Shown: positions 14,686 through 21,166, counted from the first letter of the stretch. The stretch: DNA of 21,219 nt from JBBSEZ01 sp038239195 (GCA_038239195.1 JBBSEZ010000140.1:1-21219), one strand, 5' to 3'. Notes: generated from the letters alone by a model not told the origin. Program-made: numbers and translations.

Positions 14686-14909
14686 TGGCGACGGCAGCGG
14701 CGACGACGTGGTGCGGTTGGTTCCGGCCGGGCCGACGCTCCCCCTGGGAGCTCATCGCGAGCGCGGGCAGTTGGGACCAGTGCTGGGCGATCACGCTCAG
14801 CACGATCGAGGAGCGGCCCTGCGGCGAGACGGTTGTGCTCCGCGAGGGCACGCACCCGCTCGACACGGCGGCTCGGCGGTCGAGCGCGACCGGGCGGGCC
14901 CGGTCCTGA
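14685..14909 (+). CDS. Conserved small element protein, 74 aa
   Basis: Starts at ATG 14685, overlapping the preceding stop (TGATG). WCGWFRPGRRSPWELIASAGSWDQCWAITLSTIEERPCGETVVLREGTHP is a compact pattern that I associate with small proteins of planctomycete elements; the Trp-rich W-RPGRR-PW opening and GE-VVLREG end are characteristic. Function unknown. No signal or membrane segment. Confidence 0.65.
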   Translation: MATAAATTWCGWFRPGRRSPWELIASAGSWDQCWAITLSTIEERPCGETVVLREGTHPLDTAARRSSATGRARS

Positions 14910-14932
14910 GCGGCAAGGGGAGGGAGGGCATC

Positions 14933-15174
14933 ATGTGGCGAGGGTTCTTGAGCTGCTCGGGCCGCTGGGTCGCCGTAGCCCAGGCCGACACAATCGACGG
15001 CTGCGCCTCTGCCCTGCGCCGGGAGCAGCAGAGGCGTGGGTGCTGGAGCAGCTCGCACGCCCTGCTGACTGGCGGGGGGCCGCCCTCGATCCCCGCGAAG
15101 GCCGGGCGATGCCAGACGAGAGAGCAGGCGTCGCCGCCGCTCAGGGCGGGCCGACGGCGTTGACGAACAATTGA
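14933..15174 (+). CDS. Small element protein, probable internal frameshift
   Basis: AGGGAGG lies 6 bases before ATG 14933, a strong ribosome site. The frame gives MWRGFLSCSGRWVAVAQADTIDGCASALRR and continues to 15163, but its second half is unlike protein (QQRRGCWSSSHALL). From about 15025 another frame reads AEAWVLEQLARPADWRGAALDPREGRAMPDERAGVAAAQ and stops at 15172-15174, and this looks like the proper second half. A single indel between ~15000 and 15025 would explain it. The theme FLSC-GRWVAVA-ADT resembles the preceding small protein in size and style. Function unknown. Confidence 0.45.
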
Positions 15175-15197
15175 GACACCTCAAGGGGGAATTTCAG

Positions 15198-15413
15198 ATG
15201 GACGAGTTGGCCCGGGCGCTGCGCGGGGAGACGGACAGCCTGGCCGAGCGGTCCCGCCGCCTGGCGGAACTGCTGGTGATCGGCGACGGCGAGCTGTCCG
15301 TCCACGTGCGGGCGGCCCTGCTGGTGCGGCTCCAGGCTGTGGGGGCCGAGGTGGACGAGCTCATCGACGGCCTGGAGGGCCTGGTGCTGCCCGAGCCCGC
15401 CCCGGCCGCGTGA
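15198..15413 (+). CDS. Small helical (coiled-coil-like) hypothetical protein, 71 aa
   Basis: From ATG 15198, with AAGGGGGA about 8 bases upstream; a TTG at 15171 in the same frame is less likely. MDELARALRGETDSLAERSRRLAELLVIGDGEL, then VRAALLVRLQAVGAEVDELIDGLEGLVLPEP show regular Leu/Ala spacing and acidic/basic alternation typical of a helical hairpin or coiled coil. It could be a partner or oligomerisation protein. No family recognised. Confidence 0.6.
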   Translation: MDELARALRGETDSLAERSRRLAELLVIGDGELSVHVRAALLVRLQAVGAEVDELIDGLEGLVLPEPAPAA

Positions 15414-15452
15414 GCTGGCGGGCGGAAACTCAACGGACAAGCGAGGTGGCAG

Positions 15453-16100
15453 ATGTATCAGGGGACGCGCGCGGAGCCGATGATGAGGTCGCTCAGGGAG
15501 GACGTCGATGCGATCCACGCGATCGCCGGGGAACTGCTTCGGCAGCTGCACGAGCCGCAGGAGCGCGCCCGCGTGCTGGCGCTGCCGGCCGTCCCGCTGG
15601 CCTCGATCGTGGTGGAGTCGCGCAAGCTGTTCGACAGGATGTGCGAGTTGCGGCCAACCTGGGGCAGGGAAGTACAATTACACCTCACCCCGCCATTTTG
15701 TAGGAGGCTTGGCCATGGACCGCGCCGACTGGGCCCTGCTGACGATCGCCGCAGCAGACGGACAACCGTTGTCACCAGTGCAGTTGCAGAAGTCGCTGTT
15801 CCTCTTCGAGCAAGCGTACTCGACGGAGATGAAGGACTGCCGCTACGACTTCGGCGCCTACGACTACGGCCCCTTCGCGGTGGCGGTCTACCACGACGCC
15901 GAGCGGCATGCGTGCGATGGGCTGGTCGTCATCACCAAGGCGCCCGGGGGGTGGTCTCAGTACGCAGCCACGCCCACGGGGCTTGCGCGGGCCAACGAGC
16001 TTGCTCGGGGGGCGCCGGAAGCGCCCCTCAAGTACCTGCGCAACGTCGTCGCATGGGCCAGCCAGTTGAGCTTCCAGCAACTGGTGCGCGCCGTCTATGA
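15453..16100 (+). CDS. Hypothetical protein; only the first ~70 codons look natural
   Basis: Starts MYQGTRAEPMMRSLREDVDAIHAIAGELLRQLHEPQERARVLALPAVPLASIVVESRKLFDRMCELRPTW with GAGGTGG upstream, a helical protein-like sequence. After residue ~72 the frame runs 145 more codons through the next gene in another phase, giving Arg/Gly-rich sequence (RRLGHGPRRLGPADDRRSRR). The original stop near 15660-15700 has probably been lost by a small deletion or frameshift, since a promoter-like box and a strong ribosome site for the next gene occupy 15673-15714. Function unknown. Confidence 0.45.
   Translation: MYQGTRAEPMMRSLREDVDAIHAIAGELLRQLHEPQERARVLALPAVPLASIVVESRKLFDRMCELRPTWGREVQLHLTPPFCRRLGHGPRRLGPADDRRSRRTTVVTSAVAEVAVPLRASVLDGDEGLPLRLRRLRLRPLRGGGLPRRRAACVRWAGRHHQGARGVVSVRSHAHGACAGQRACSGGAGSAPQVPAQRRRMGQPVELPATGARRL
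15648..15678 (+). promoter_or_regulatory. Possible promoter for the 15715 gene
   Basis: TACAAT at 15673-15678 is a good -10 box in an otherwise very GC-rich region. TTGCGG at 15648-15653 could be the -35 box, though the 19-base spacing is long. The gene with GGAGG ribosome site begins 37 bases downstream. Confidence 0.35.
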
Positions 16101-16143
16101 GAGGTTCCCAGAGTACCGGGAACGTAGCGTTTTCCGGGGTTGA
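15715..16143 (+). CDS. Phage-associated / Panacea (DUF4065)-like protein
   Basis: 142 aa from ATG 15715 with GTAGGAGG at the right distance. MDRADWALLTIAAADGQPLSPVQLQKSLFLFEQAY is followed by YDFGAYDYGPFAVAVYHDAERHACDGLV, then YAATPTGLARANELA and the terminal SFQQLVRAVYERFPEYRERSVFRG. The order LQKLLF...F...YGP....V...L...GL resembles the GepA/SocA (Panacea, DUF4065) fold, a family that includes antitoxins and proteolysis adaptors, but I rate this as a fold-level guess. It ends 2 bases before the gene at 16146, whose N-terminus is from a proteasome-like peptidase, so the pair are co-transcribed. Intact. Confidence 0.6.
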   Translation: MDRADWALLTIAAADGQPLSPVQLQKSLFLFEQAYSTEMKDCRYDFGAYDYGPFAVAVYHDAERHACDGLVVITKAPGGWSQYAATPTGLARANELARGAPEAPLKYLRNVVAWASQLSFQQLVRAVYERFPEYRERSVFRG

Positions 16144-16145
16144 CC

Positions 16146-16832
16146 ATGACGCTCATCATCGGCATCAAGTGCAAAGACGGTGTGGTCCTCGGGGCTGATG
16201 GCGCGGCCACGGTCACAGATTCGCAGCTCCAGCCGACCATCCAGATGGCGGTCAAGAAGAAACGGAGGGAGCCCCCCAAGCCGAGGGCGGAGGAGTGGCA
16301 CCTCGACGACGACGTGGTGCCGGCGAAGGGCAAGCCCCCGGCGAAAGAGCCGGCACCCGTACAACCGCTCGCCCCCGCGATCGGGGAGGCGACGGCCGAC
16401 TGGTCCCACGCCGAACTGATCGACCGACTCCGGCAGCGCGGCGTCCGCGTCATGGTGGCGAACACGAGCATGGGTTCCGCGCACGGGCCCGCCATGTACT
16501 TCTTCAAGACGGGGAGCGAGGTGACGAAGAAGTACGAGCTGGACGGCACGCCCCTCTGCGCGCCTCAGTGGTGGGCGGGGGCCGCCTACGTGCGGAAGTG
16601 CAAATCGGCCCGCTCCGCGAAGGACGTGGCCGGCGTCAACCGGGACCTGTGGAACAGGCAGCGGCTCCGGGGCGACATGAGCGCTGGTGGAGTGTTGAAC
16701 GCGCTGGGAGGCAAGGCGGGGCAGCGAATGCCCACGACGGACGTAACAGGGGAGAGCGCGTTCGCCTGGAACTCCTTCCTCTTCGTCGGGTGTCCGCTGT
16801 ACCTCGCGGAGATCCGCAAGGCCCTCCCGTAG
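16146..16832 (+). CDS. Chimeric protein: HslV/proteasome-like N-terminus joined to an unrelated domain
   Basis: 228 aa. Residues 1-24, MTLIIGIKCKDGVVLGADGAAT, match the start of Ntn-hydrolase peptidases of the proteasome/HslV type (after Met removal Thr2 would be the nucleophile; GVVLGADGAAT is the first hairpin). Then the similarity stops. A lysine- and proline-rich linker (28-78: KKKRREPPKPRAEEW, PAKGKPPAKEPAPVQP) leads to a separate domain from ~86: WSHAELIDRLRQRGVRVMVANTSMGSAHGPAMYFFKTGSEVTKKYELDGTPLCAPQWW, ending FAWNSFLFVGCPLYLAEIRKAL. A proper peptidase needs ~200 more residues of its own. I infer a deletion fusion of two genes; it has no frameshift, so a product may be made. The linker domain has no family I can name. 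Confidence 0.6.
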   Translation: MTLIIGIKCKDGVVLGADGAATVTDSQLQPTIQMAVKKKRREPPKPRAEEWHLDDDVVPAKGKPPAKEPAPVQPLAPAIGEATADWSHAELIDRLRQRGVRVMVANTSMGSAHGPAMYFFKTGSEVTKKYELDGTPLCAPQWWAGAAYVRKCKSARSAKDVAGVNRDLWNRQRLRGDMSAGGVLNALGGKAGQRMPTTDVTGESAFAWNSFLFVGCPLYLAEIRKALP

Positions 16833-16875
16833 TTGCGGGGCCTCTCGCCCGCTGCGGGCGTGAAGGGATGCAACG

Positions 16876-17673
16876 ATGCTTCGCTTCTGCTGTCCATCCT
16901 GCGGAAAGACCCTGAAGGCGCCCGAGAGCAAGGTGGGGGCGAAACTGCCCTGCCCCTCGTGCCGGACCAGCCTGCACGTCCCACCGCCTGTGCGCGAGCG
17001 GCCGCTCCTGCCGGAAGCCGCCACGCCCCATCCCGTCGAGGCGGACGAGCAGCCCGAGGCGGCGCATGAGGTCGCGGGGGGCAGTTACACTCCCGAGATA
17101 GCGCCCCCACCGGTCCGGGGCGCCGGACCGGACGAAGAGGATGAGGAAGCGCCCGAGGCGCCCGAGCCACAGTGCGATCCGGCCGACCACGACGGGCCGA
17201 GACAACCCTCCCGCAAGGAATGGCTGCCCGTGTGGCTGAGCCTTGCCGTGCTGTACCTGCTGCTCGGCCTCGCCGCCTGGCTCATCATCAGGGACGACGC
17301 GAAGGAGACGGAAAGGGAAGCGTTCTGGGGCGTCGCGGAGGGGATCATCCGGAACGATCTGCTGTCGGCCCAACTGGCGCTTGCGGCGGCGAAGGCGAAG
17401 CACGCCAGCTTCTGCCGGAAGGTGATTTCTGAGTTCGTCGCGGTCGCCCTGGTCCTGACTGTACTGATGGTGTGGATGGCGCGGGACGCGAAGGCGCGCG
17501 GGGTGCGCATCTGGTCCGCCCTCCCGGCGTTCGTCCCGCTGACCGGGGGGCTGTTCTTCGTCGGCTACCTGGTCGGCCGGCCCCCCGGCTACCTCGCGCC
17601 CTGCGCCAGATGTGGCGGCCGCCTCCTCGCCCTTGCGGAGACGTGCCCGCACTGCGCCCAGTCGAAGGGGTGA
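16876..17673 (+). CDS. Zinc-ribbon membrane protein
   Basis: 265 aa from ATG 16876 with AAGGGA upstream. A zinc ribbon opens the protein: Cys6-x2-Cys9 and Cys26-x2-Cys29 (FCCPSCGKTLKAPE, CPSCRTSL). This N-terminus is very common in Planctomycetes. Residues ~35-115 are Pro/Glu-rich and probably disordered. Membrane helices are at about 116-138 (WLPVWLSLAVLYLLLGLAAWLII), 183-203 (VISEFVAVALVLTVLMVWM) and 212-234 (IWSALPAFVPLTGGLFFVGYLVG). A second zinc ribbon closes it (Cys243, 246, 257, 260). A sensor or anchor role is possible, but nothing shows its partner. The next gene is convergent on the minus strand. Confidence 0.75.
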   Translation: MLRFCCPSCGKTLKAPESKVGAKLPCPSCRTSLHVPPPVRERPLLPEAATPHPVEADEQPEAAHEVAGGSYTPEIAPPPVRGAGPDEEDEEAPEAPEPQCDPADHDGPRQPSRKEWLPVWLSLAVLYLLLGLAAWLIIRDDAKETEREAFWGVAEGIIRNDLLSAQLALAAAKAKHASFCRKVISEFVAVALVLTVLMVWMARDAKARGVRIWSALPAFVPLTGGLFFVGYLVGRPPGYLAPCARCGGRLLALAETCPHCAQSKG

Positions 17674-17686
17674 TCGCCGACTCGCC

Positions 17687-17974
17687 TCACTTCCCTCCGC
17701 CGCGCCTCCGCCTAGGCTTGTCGTCGGGCGCCGAAACAGGCGCCTCGGGCTCCCGCGCGAGCTCGTCCGTCGTGGCCCCCAGGGCCTTCGCCAGCGCCAG
17801 GATCGTGCTCACGCGCGGGTCCGGCCGGATGCCTTGTTCGATGTGCGTCACCACCGACATGCTCAGGCCCGCAGCGCCCGCAAGCTGCTGCTGCGTCATC
17901 CCGGCCCGCTCGCGCAGCTCCTTCACGCGGCGCGCCAGGTACGGCAAGGTCGGTTCGGCCATGAAGGTTGTCAT
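17687..17974 (-). CDS. XRE-family transcriptional regulator
   Basis: 95 aa from ATG 17974 (GGAGG 10 bases upstream; the ATG at 17962 has none). A single HTH_3 domain fills residues ~10-65: LARRVKELRERAGMTQQQLAGAAGLSMSVVTHIEQGIRPDPRVSTILALAKALGATTDELA, matching the cI/Cro-type fold with QQLA...GLS...V..IE.G..... Then comes a basic tail (DDKPRRRRGGGK). It is transcribed away from the int/xis operon. Two palindromes in the intergenic region, one inside a strong promoter, are likely its operators. By position it is the element's repressor. It is the only minus-strand gene of the element. Confidence 0.86.
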   Translation of the reverse strand: MTTFMAEPTLPYLARRVKELRERAGMTQQQLAGAAGLSMSVVTHIEQGIRPDPRVSTILALAKALGATTDELAREPEAPVSAPDDKPRRRRGGGK

Positions 17975-18017
17975 CCGGCGGATACCTCCAGCGGCGGTGT
18001 CGGTGCCCGCCATTGAA

Positions 18018-18037
18018 GATACCACAAGTGTCGTATC
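18018..18037. promoter_or_regulatory. Candidate repressor operator, 20-bp imperfect palindrome
   Basis: GATACCAC and GTCGTATC are inverted repeats (7 of 8 matching) around AAGT. It is 44 bases from the XRE start on the minus-strand side, so it could mediate autoregulation. Confidence 0.5.
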
Positions 18038-18066
18038 ACAACACGAAGAAAATCCGACCTACCATC

Positions 18067-18096
18067 TTGACAAGACCACTACGTTCGTAGTATCCT
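18067..18096 (+). promoter_or_regulatory. Sigma70-type promoter of the int/xis operon
   Basis: A perfect -35 box TTGACA (18067-18072), an 18-base spacer and -10 TATCCT (18091-18096). It is the best housekeeping promoter in the window and points rightward to the SWIM, AlpA-like, DUF4326 and integrase genes. Confidence 0.65.
18078..18091. promoter_or_regulatory. 14-bp perfect palindrome inside the promoter spacer
   Basis: ACTACG-TT-CGTAGT lies between the -35 and -10 boxes. Binding there would block RNA polymerase; the neighbouring XRE protein is the natural candidate. Confidence 0.55.
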
Positions 18097-18104
18097 ACAG
18101 TCAT

Positions 18105-18170
18105 CACCTGTCCTCAGTTGACAGCACCTGTCGCTGATGACCTTACAAGTTGGGCCGGAGATGACTTGTC
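18105..18170 (+). repeat. Three iteron-like direct repeats
   Basis: CACCTGTC occurs at 18105-18112 and 18125-18132 (20 bases apart), and a variant GACTTGTC at 18163-18170; two of them continue with CTCA. They lie between the promoter and the SWIM gene. They could bind an integrase or excisionase arm domain, the XRE or AlpA-like protein, or a replication protein. Confidence 0.4.
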
Positions 18171-18210
18171 CTCACCCCCGGCCCTGACACCCCTGTTGAG
18201 GAGGGATGGC

Positions 18211-18645
18211 ATGTCCACCACTGTCGCGAAACGCAACCCGCGCGTCAAGCCCCAGAGGGCGAAGCCCCAGCTCGGCACCTGGTGGCCGGTCGCCAACCGC
18301 GCGAAGGCCGCCTACCGCCTGAGCCGCACGCGCGTCGGTGAGGACGGTTTGCGGCGCTGCAACCTGTCCCTGTTCAACGTGCCGGGGCCGGGCCCCTGCG
18401 GCGGGCACGAATGGGCCGAGGTCACCGAAGACCCCATGACGGTCTACGGCCCCGGCGGCGCCGCCGAGCGCGTGGTCCGCGGCTACGTCCTCCGGCACCC
18501 GCTCAGCGCCGTGCAGTACGAGGTGACCATCGACCCCGTGGACGGCGACACCTGCACCTGCTCCCGCGAGGGCATGGTCGAAGGCCAGTGCCCCCACCTC
18601 CACGCGATCCGCGTGTACACGGAGAAGGGCACGCTGTCGTTCTGA
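18211..18645 (+). CDS. SWIM zinc-finger domain protein
   Basis: 144 aa from ATG 18211, with GAGGAGGG upstream. The C-terminal part carries the SWIM signature CxCx(n)CxH: Cys115, Cys117, Cys127, His129 (DTCTCSREGMVEGQCPHLHAIRV). SWIM fingers bind DNA or proteins and occur in SWI2/SNF2 helicases and transposases; a stand-alone small SWIM protein is typical of element accessory genes. The N-terminus is basic (KRNPRVKPQRAKPQ), consistent with nucleic-acid binding, and the middle (WAEVTEDPMTVYGPGG..YVLRHPLSAVQYEVTID) forms beta strands. It is the first gene after the operon promoter. Role unknown. Confidence 0.75.
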   Translation: MSTTVAKRNPRVKPQRAKPQLGTWWPVANRAKAAYRLSRTRVGEDGLRRCNLSLFNVPGPGPCGGHEWAEVTEDPMTVYGPGGAAERVVRGYVLRHPLSAVQYEVTIDPVDGDTCTCSREGMVEGQCPHLHAIRVYTEKGTLSF

Positions 18646-18654
18646 GCAGCCACC

Positions 18655-18679
18655 GGGGCCGGCGCGTCGCGCCGGCCCC
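18655..18679 (+). terminator. GC-rich intergenic hairpin
   Basis: GGGGCCGGCGC/GCGCCGGCCCC forms an 11-bp perfect stem with loop GTC between the SWIM and AlpA-like genes. No T-run follows, so it may attenuate rather than end transcription, or protect processed mRNA. Confidence 0.4.
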
Positions 18680-18697
18680 TCACCCTTGGAGGCATCC

Positions 18698-18889
18698 ATG
18701 AACAGCCCCTCTCTGCCCTCGGACCTGCTCCGCGTCGAGGAGGTGGCGCACCGCCTCTCGGTTTCGATCCGCACCGTCTGGAGGTTGGTCGCGCGCGGGG
18801 AAGCCCCCGCCCCGATTCGCCTCTCTCGGAAACTGGTCCGTTTTCGCGCCGACGACCTGGAGCGATACATCCGCGGCCGCGCGTCGTGA
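18698..18889 (+). CDS. AlpA-like excisionase (helix-turn-helix)
   Basis: 63 aa from ATG 18698 with TTGGAGG before it. The sequence DLLRVEEVAHRLSVSIRTVWRLVARGEAPAPIRLSRKLVRFRADDLERYIR is a textbook DNA-binding fold of the excisionase/AlpA family: HTH (LRVEEVAHRLSVSIRTVWRLV), Gly-turn, P-P-I-R-L, then the wing R-R-DD-ER-I. In integrative elements such proteins favour excision by shaping the attachment site for the tyrosine recombinase and may act as transcription activators. It lies two genes before the integrase gene in the same direction. Compare two similar HTH proteins at 12579 and 12823 at the other end of the element. Confidence 0.82.
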   Translation: MNSPSLPSDLLRVEEVAHRLSVSIRTVWRLVARGEAPAPIRLSRKLVRFRADDLERYIRGRAS

Positions 18890-18926
18890 CCGCCCCATCC
18901 CTTTCAAGCTACAACGGAGGTGCGCA

Positions 18927-19265
18927 ATGCCTGATTTGCCCGCGAGAACGACGGTGGTGAACGTGCGGACCGCGCCGCGCGGGAGCTACGTCTACGTCGG
19001 CCGCGCCGTGCGGGGCGGCTACAAGGCCAGCCCGTTCGGCAACCCCTTCAAGGTCGGCCGGGACGGGACGCTCGCCCAGGTGCTGGCCAAGTACCGCGCC
19101 CACGTCCTCGCCTCGCCCGAGCTGGTGGCGCTGCTGCCCGGCCTCCGGGGGAAGGCGCTCGGCTGCTGGTGCTGCGAGGGGACCGCCCGCTCGCCCTCGC
19201 CGCGACAGTGCCATGCCCAGGTGATCGCCGCCCTGGTGGACGGCCCCCTGGGCAACGCCCGCTGA
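18927..19265 (+). CDS. DUF4326 domain-containing protein
   Basis: 112 aa from ATG 18927 with CGGAGG upstream. The family signature is complete: TTVVNVRTAPRGSYVYVGRAVR, SPFGNPFKVG (GNPF at 38-41), then L-KYRAHVLASPELVALLPGLRGKALGCWC (GCWC at 79-82), and a final QCHAQVIAAL with Cys95/His96. The Cys/His set could bind a metal. The biochemical role of DUF4326 is unknown; I recall it in phages and plasmids. It is in the middle of the int operon, 37 bases after the AlpA-like gene. Confidence 0.85.
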   Translation: MPDLPARTTVVNVRTAPRGSYVYVGRAVRGGYKASPFGNPFKVGRDGTLAQVLAKYRAHVLASPELVALLPGLRGKALGCWCCEGTARSPSPRQCHAQVIAALVDGPLGNAR

Positions 19266-19292
19266 CGATACCGGAGAAGAGGAGAGGCACGG

Positions 19293-19316
19293 GCCCGGCG
19301 CTGCGTCGCGCCGGGC
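19293..19316 (+). terminator. GC-rich intergenic hairpin
   Basis: GCCCGGCG/CGCCGGGC, 8 bp with an 8-base loop, before the 19348 gene. It contains GCGTCGCGCCGG, also found in the hairpin at 18655-18679. No T-run follows. Confidence 0.35.
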
Positions 19317-19347
19317 GGGACACCGAAGGACCACAGGAGATAGACCC

Positions 19348-19623
19348 TTGAGCCCCAGGAACAACGCTATCGCCATGCGTCGGTACGAAGCGCTCGCCCT
19401 CGCCCTGGAGGGCGCCCACGCCGCGGCCCTCGCCTTCCTCGCCGCCCCCCAGAGGGCGCGCGAGGACGTGGAGCTCGCCGACATGCGCGACGACGTGAAC
19501 GGCATGGTGTGGCAGCTCGACCTCTTCCGCAGCATCGTCCACTCGGACTTGCCGGCCGTGGATAGCCTGCGCCTGTTCGCCCCGGCGGGCCCCAGCCGGA
19601 AGCGCCAGACCGCCGGGGCCTGA
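19348..19623 (+). CDS. Small hypothetical protein, 91 aa
   Basis: The TTG at 19348 has AGGAG 8 bases upstream and is preferred to the ATG at 19375. The sequence is mostly helical: MRRYEALALALEGAHAAALAFLAAPQR, REDVELADMRDDVNGMVWQLDLFRSIVHSDL, with a loose basic end. It recalls small charged partners or phage-type early proteins. I cannot name a family. It stands just before the integrase gene in the same operon. Confidence 0.6.
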   Translation: MSPRNNAIAMRRYEALALALEGAHAAALAFLAAPQRAREDVELADMRDDVNGMVWQLDLFRSIVHSDLPAVDSLRLFAPAGPSRKRQTAGA

Positions 19624-19698
19624 CCTCCCCGGCCGATGGAAGGGGAGGGGCGCCTGCCCCTCCCCGGCTTCCCCTTCACTCGGATGGAGAACGTCACC

Positions 19699-21150
19699 GT
19701 GAACGACCACGAACCGACCGACTGCCTCAACGGCAAGCGCGACGCCGAGCCGGCCCTCGCGCAGGGCCCGCCCGCCGCGCCGACCCCGGCACCGCTCCCG
19801 GCGAGCCCGCCCCTGCCGGCCCCCGTCGCCACGTTCAGCATCGCGGACCTCCAGGCGGCCTTGCACTCCCTGGCGGCCCAGGGCCAGCCCCGCCGCCCGC
19901 GGCGGAAGCGCGGGGCCAGCCCCGAGCCGTATCGCGTCACGATCACGCGCTACCACATGCCCGACGGCAATCGCTGCGCGGCCCGGGCCCCCGGCTCGGT
20001 CAAGACGACCACCAAGTCGGAGACGTGGTACGCCGACTTGCCCGGGCCCGACGGCTCGCGCGTCTGCACCAGCCTGAAGACGAAGGACGAGCGCGCGGCC
20101 TGGCTGCGGCTGCGCGCCATCCTCCAGGCCCGGGCGATGCGCGAGCTCGGCGTCCCCGTCGAGGAGGCCAACCAGGGGGCCAGGCCACTCCCCGAGCTCG
20201 TCGCGGAGTGGCTGGCTGAACTGGCCGGCAACGGGACCACGGCGAAGCAGATCGCCCAGCAGGGCCGGCGCGTGAACAGGCTGATCGAGCTCGCGGGCTG
20301 GAAATACCTCTGGGAGATCAAGCGGTCGAGCTGCCAGTCGGCGCTGGCCATCGTCCAGGCGCAGAGGGCCCGCGGCATGCCTGCCGGGTACGTCGGCTGC
20401 TCCGCCCGCACCCGCAACTCCTACCTGTCCGCCCTGAAGCAGTTCGCCAGGTGGTGCTGCGACACCGGGCGCCTCGACCGCAGCCCGGTCGCCTCGCTCA
20501 AGAAGCTACGCGTGGAACACGACCTGCGCCACCAGCGGCGCGTCCCCAGCAAGGCCGAGCTCGAGTCGCTCTTCGCCTACCTCCGGCGCCCCGACGCCCC
20601 CGACCGGCAGAAGCTCCCCGCCCGCTGCCGGGCGCTGGCCTACCAGGTCGCGCTCGTGGGGGGCCTGCGCGCCAATGAGGTCCGCTCCCTGACGAGGCAG
20701 AGCTTCGACCTCGAGGCCGGCACGCTCACCGTCCAGGCCGCCTACAGCAAGCACCGGCGGGCGGACGTGTTCGAGTTGCCCCCGTGGCTGGCGCAGGAGC
20801 TGCGCGACCACTTCGCCGCGGGCGGGCGCGACTGGTCCGGGCTCGGCGACCAGGCGGTGGGGCGCATCTTCCGCGCCGACCTCGCGGCCGCGGGCATCGC
20901 GCGCGTCGTGCAGGGCCCGGCTGGGGCGATGCACCTCGACTTCCACTCGCTCAGGTACTGGTTCTGCTCCCAGGTCGCCAACTCGCCCGGCATCAGCCCC
21001 CGGTGCATGCTGGAGCTGACCCGGCACAGCACGGCCGAGTTGACGCTCAAGGTCTACGCCCGCGCCCAGAAGGACGAGGTGCGCCGCATCGTCAACCAGC
21101 TGCCCCGCCCCGGCGGGGGAGGCGACGGGCAGGCCGCGCGGCCCGCGTGA
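19699..21150 (+). CDS. Tyrosine recombinase / site-specific integrase
   Basis: 483 aa from GTG 19699, with GGAGA 8 bases upstream; starts at 19636 or 19684 have no ribosome site. Residues ~1-80 are Pro/Ala-rich linker. A middle part with the SAM-like core-binding domain runs LPELVAEWLAELAGNGTTAKQIAQQGRRVNRLIELAG ... RNSYLSALKQFARWC. The catalytic domain has the full set: Arg324 (VGGLRANEVRSL), Lys351 (AYSKHRRADVF), His416 and Arg419 (DFHSLRYWF), His443 (LTRHSTAEL) and the nucleophile Tyr453 (LKVYARA). The enzyme cuts and rejoins attachment sites for integration and excision. It is the last gene of the rightward operon and would lie next to the intact tRNA, which is predicted just outside the window. 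Confidence 0.93.
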   Translation: MNDHEPTDCLNGKRDAEPALAQGPPAAPTPAPLPASPPLPAPVATFSIADLQAALHSLAAQGQPRRPRRKRGASPEPYRVTITRYHMPDGNRCAARAPGSVKTTTKSETWYADLPGPDGSRVCTSLKTKDERAAWLRLRAILQARAMRELGVPVEEANQGARPLPELVAEWLAELAGNGTTAKQIAQQGRRVNRLIELAGWKYLWEIKRSSCQSALAIVQAQRARGMPAGYVGCSARTRNSYLSALKQFARWCCDTGRLDRSPVASLKKLRVEHDLRHQRRVPSKAELESLFAYLRRPDAPDRQKLPARCRALAYQVALVGGLRANEVRSLTRQSFDLEAGTLTVQAAYSKHRRADVFELPPWLAQELRDHFAAGGRDWSGLGDQAVGRIFRADLAAAGIARVVQGPAGAMHLDFHSLRYWFCSQVANSPGISPRCMLELTRHSTAELTLKVYARAQKDEVRRIVNQLPRPGGGGDGQAARPA

Positions 21151-21166
21151 GCTGCCCCGTCAGTCA

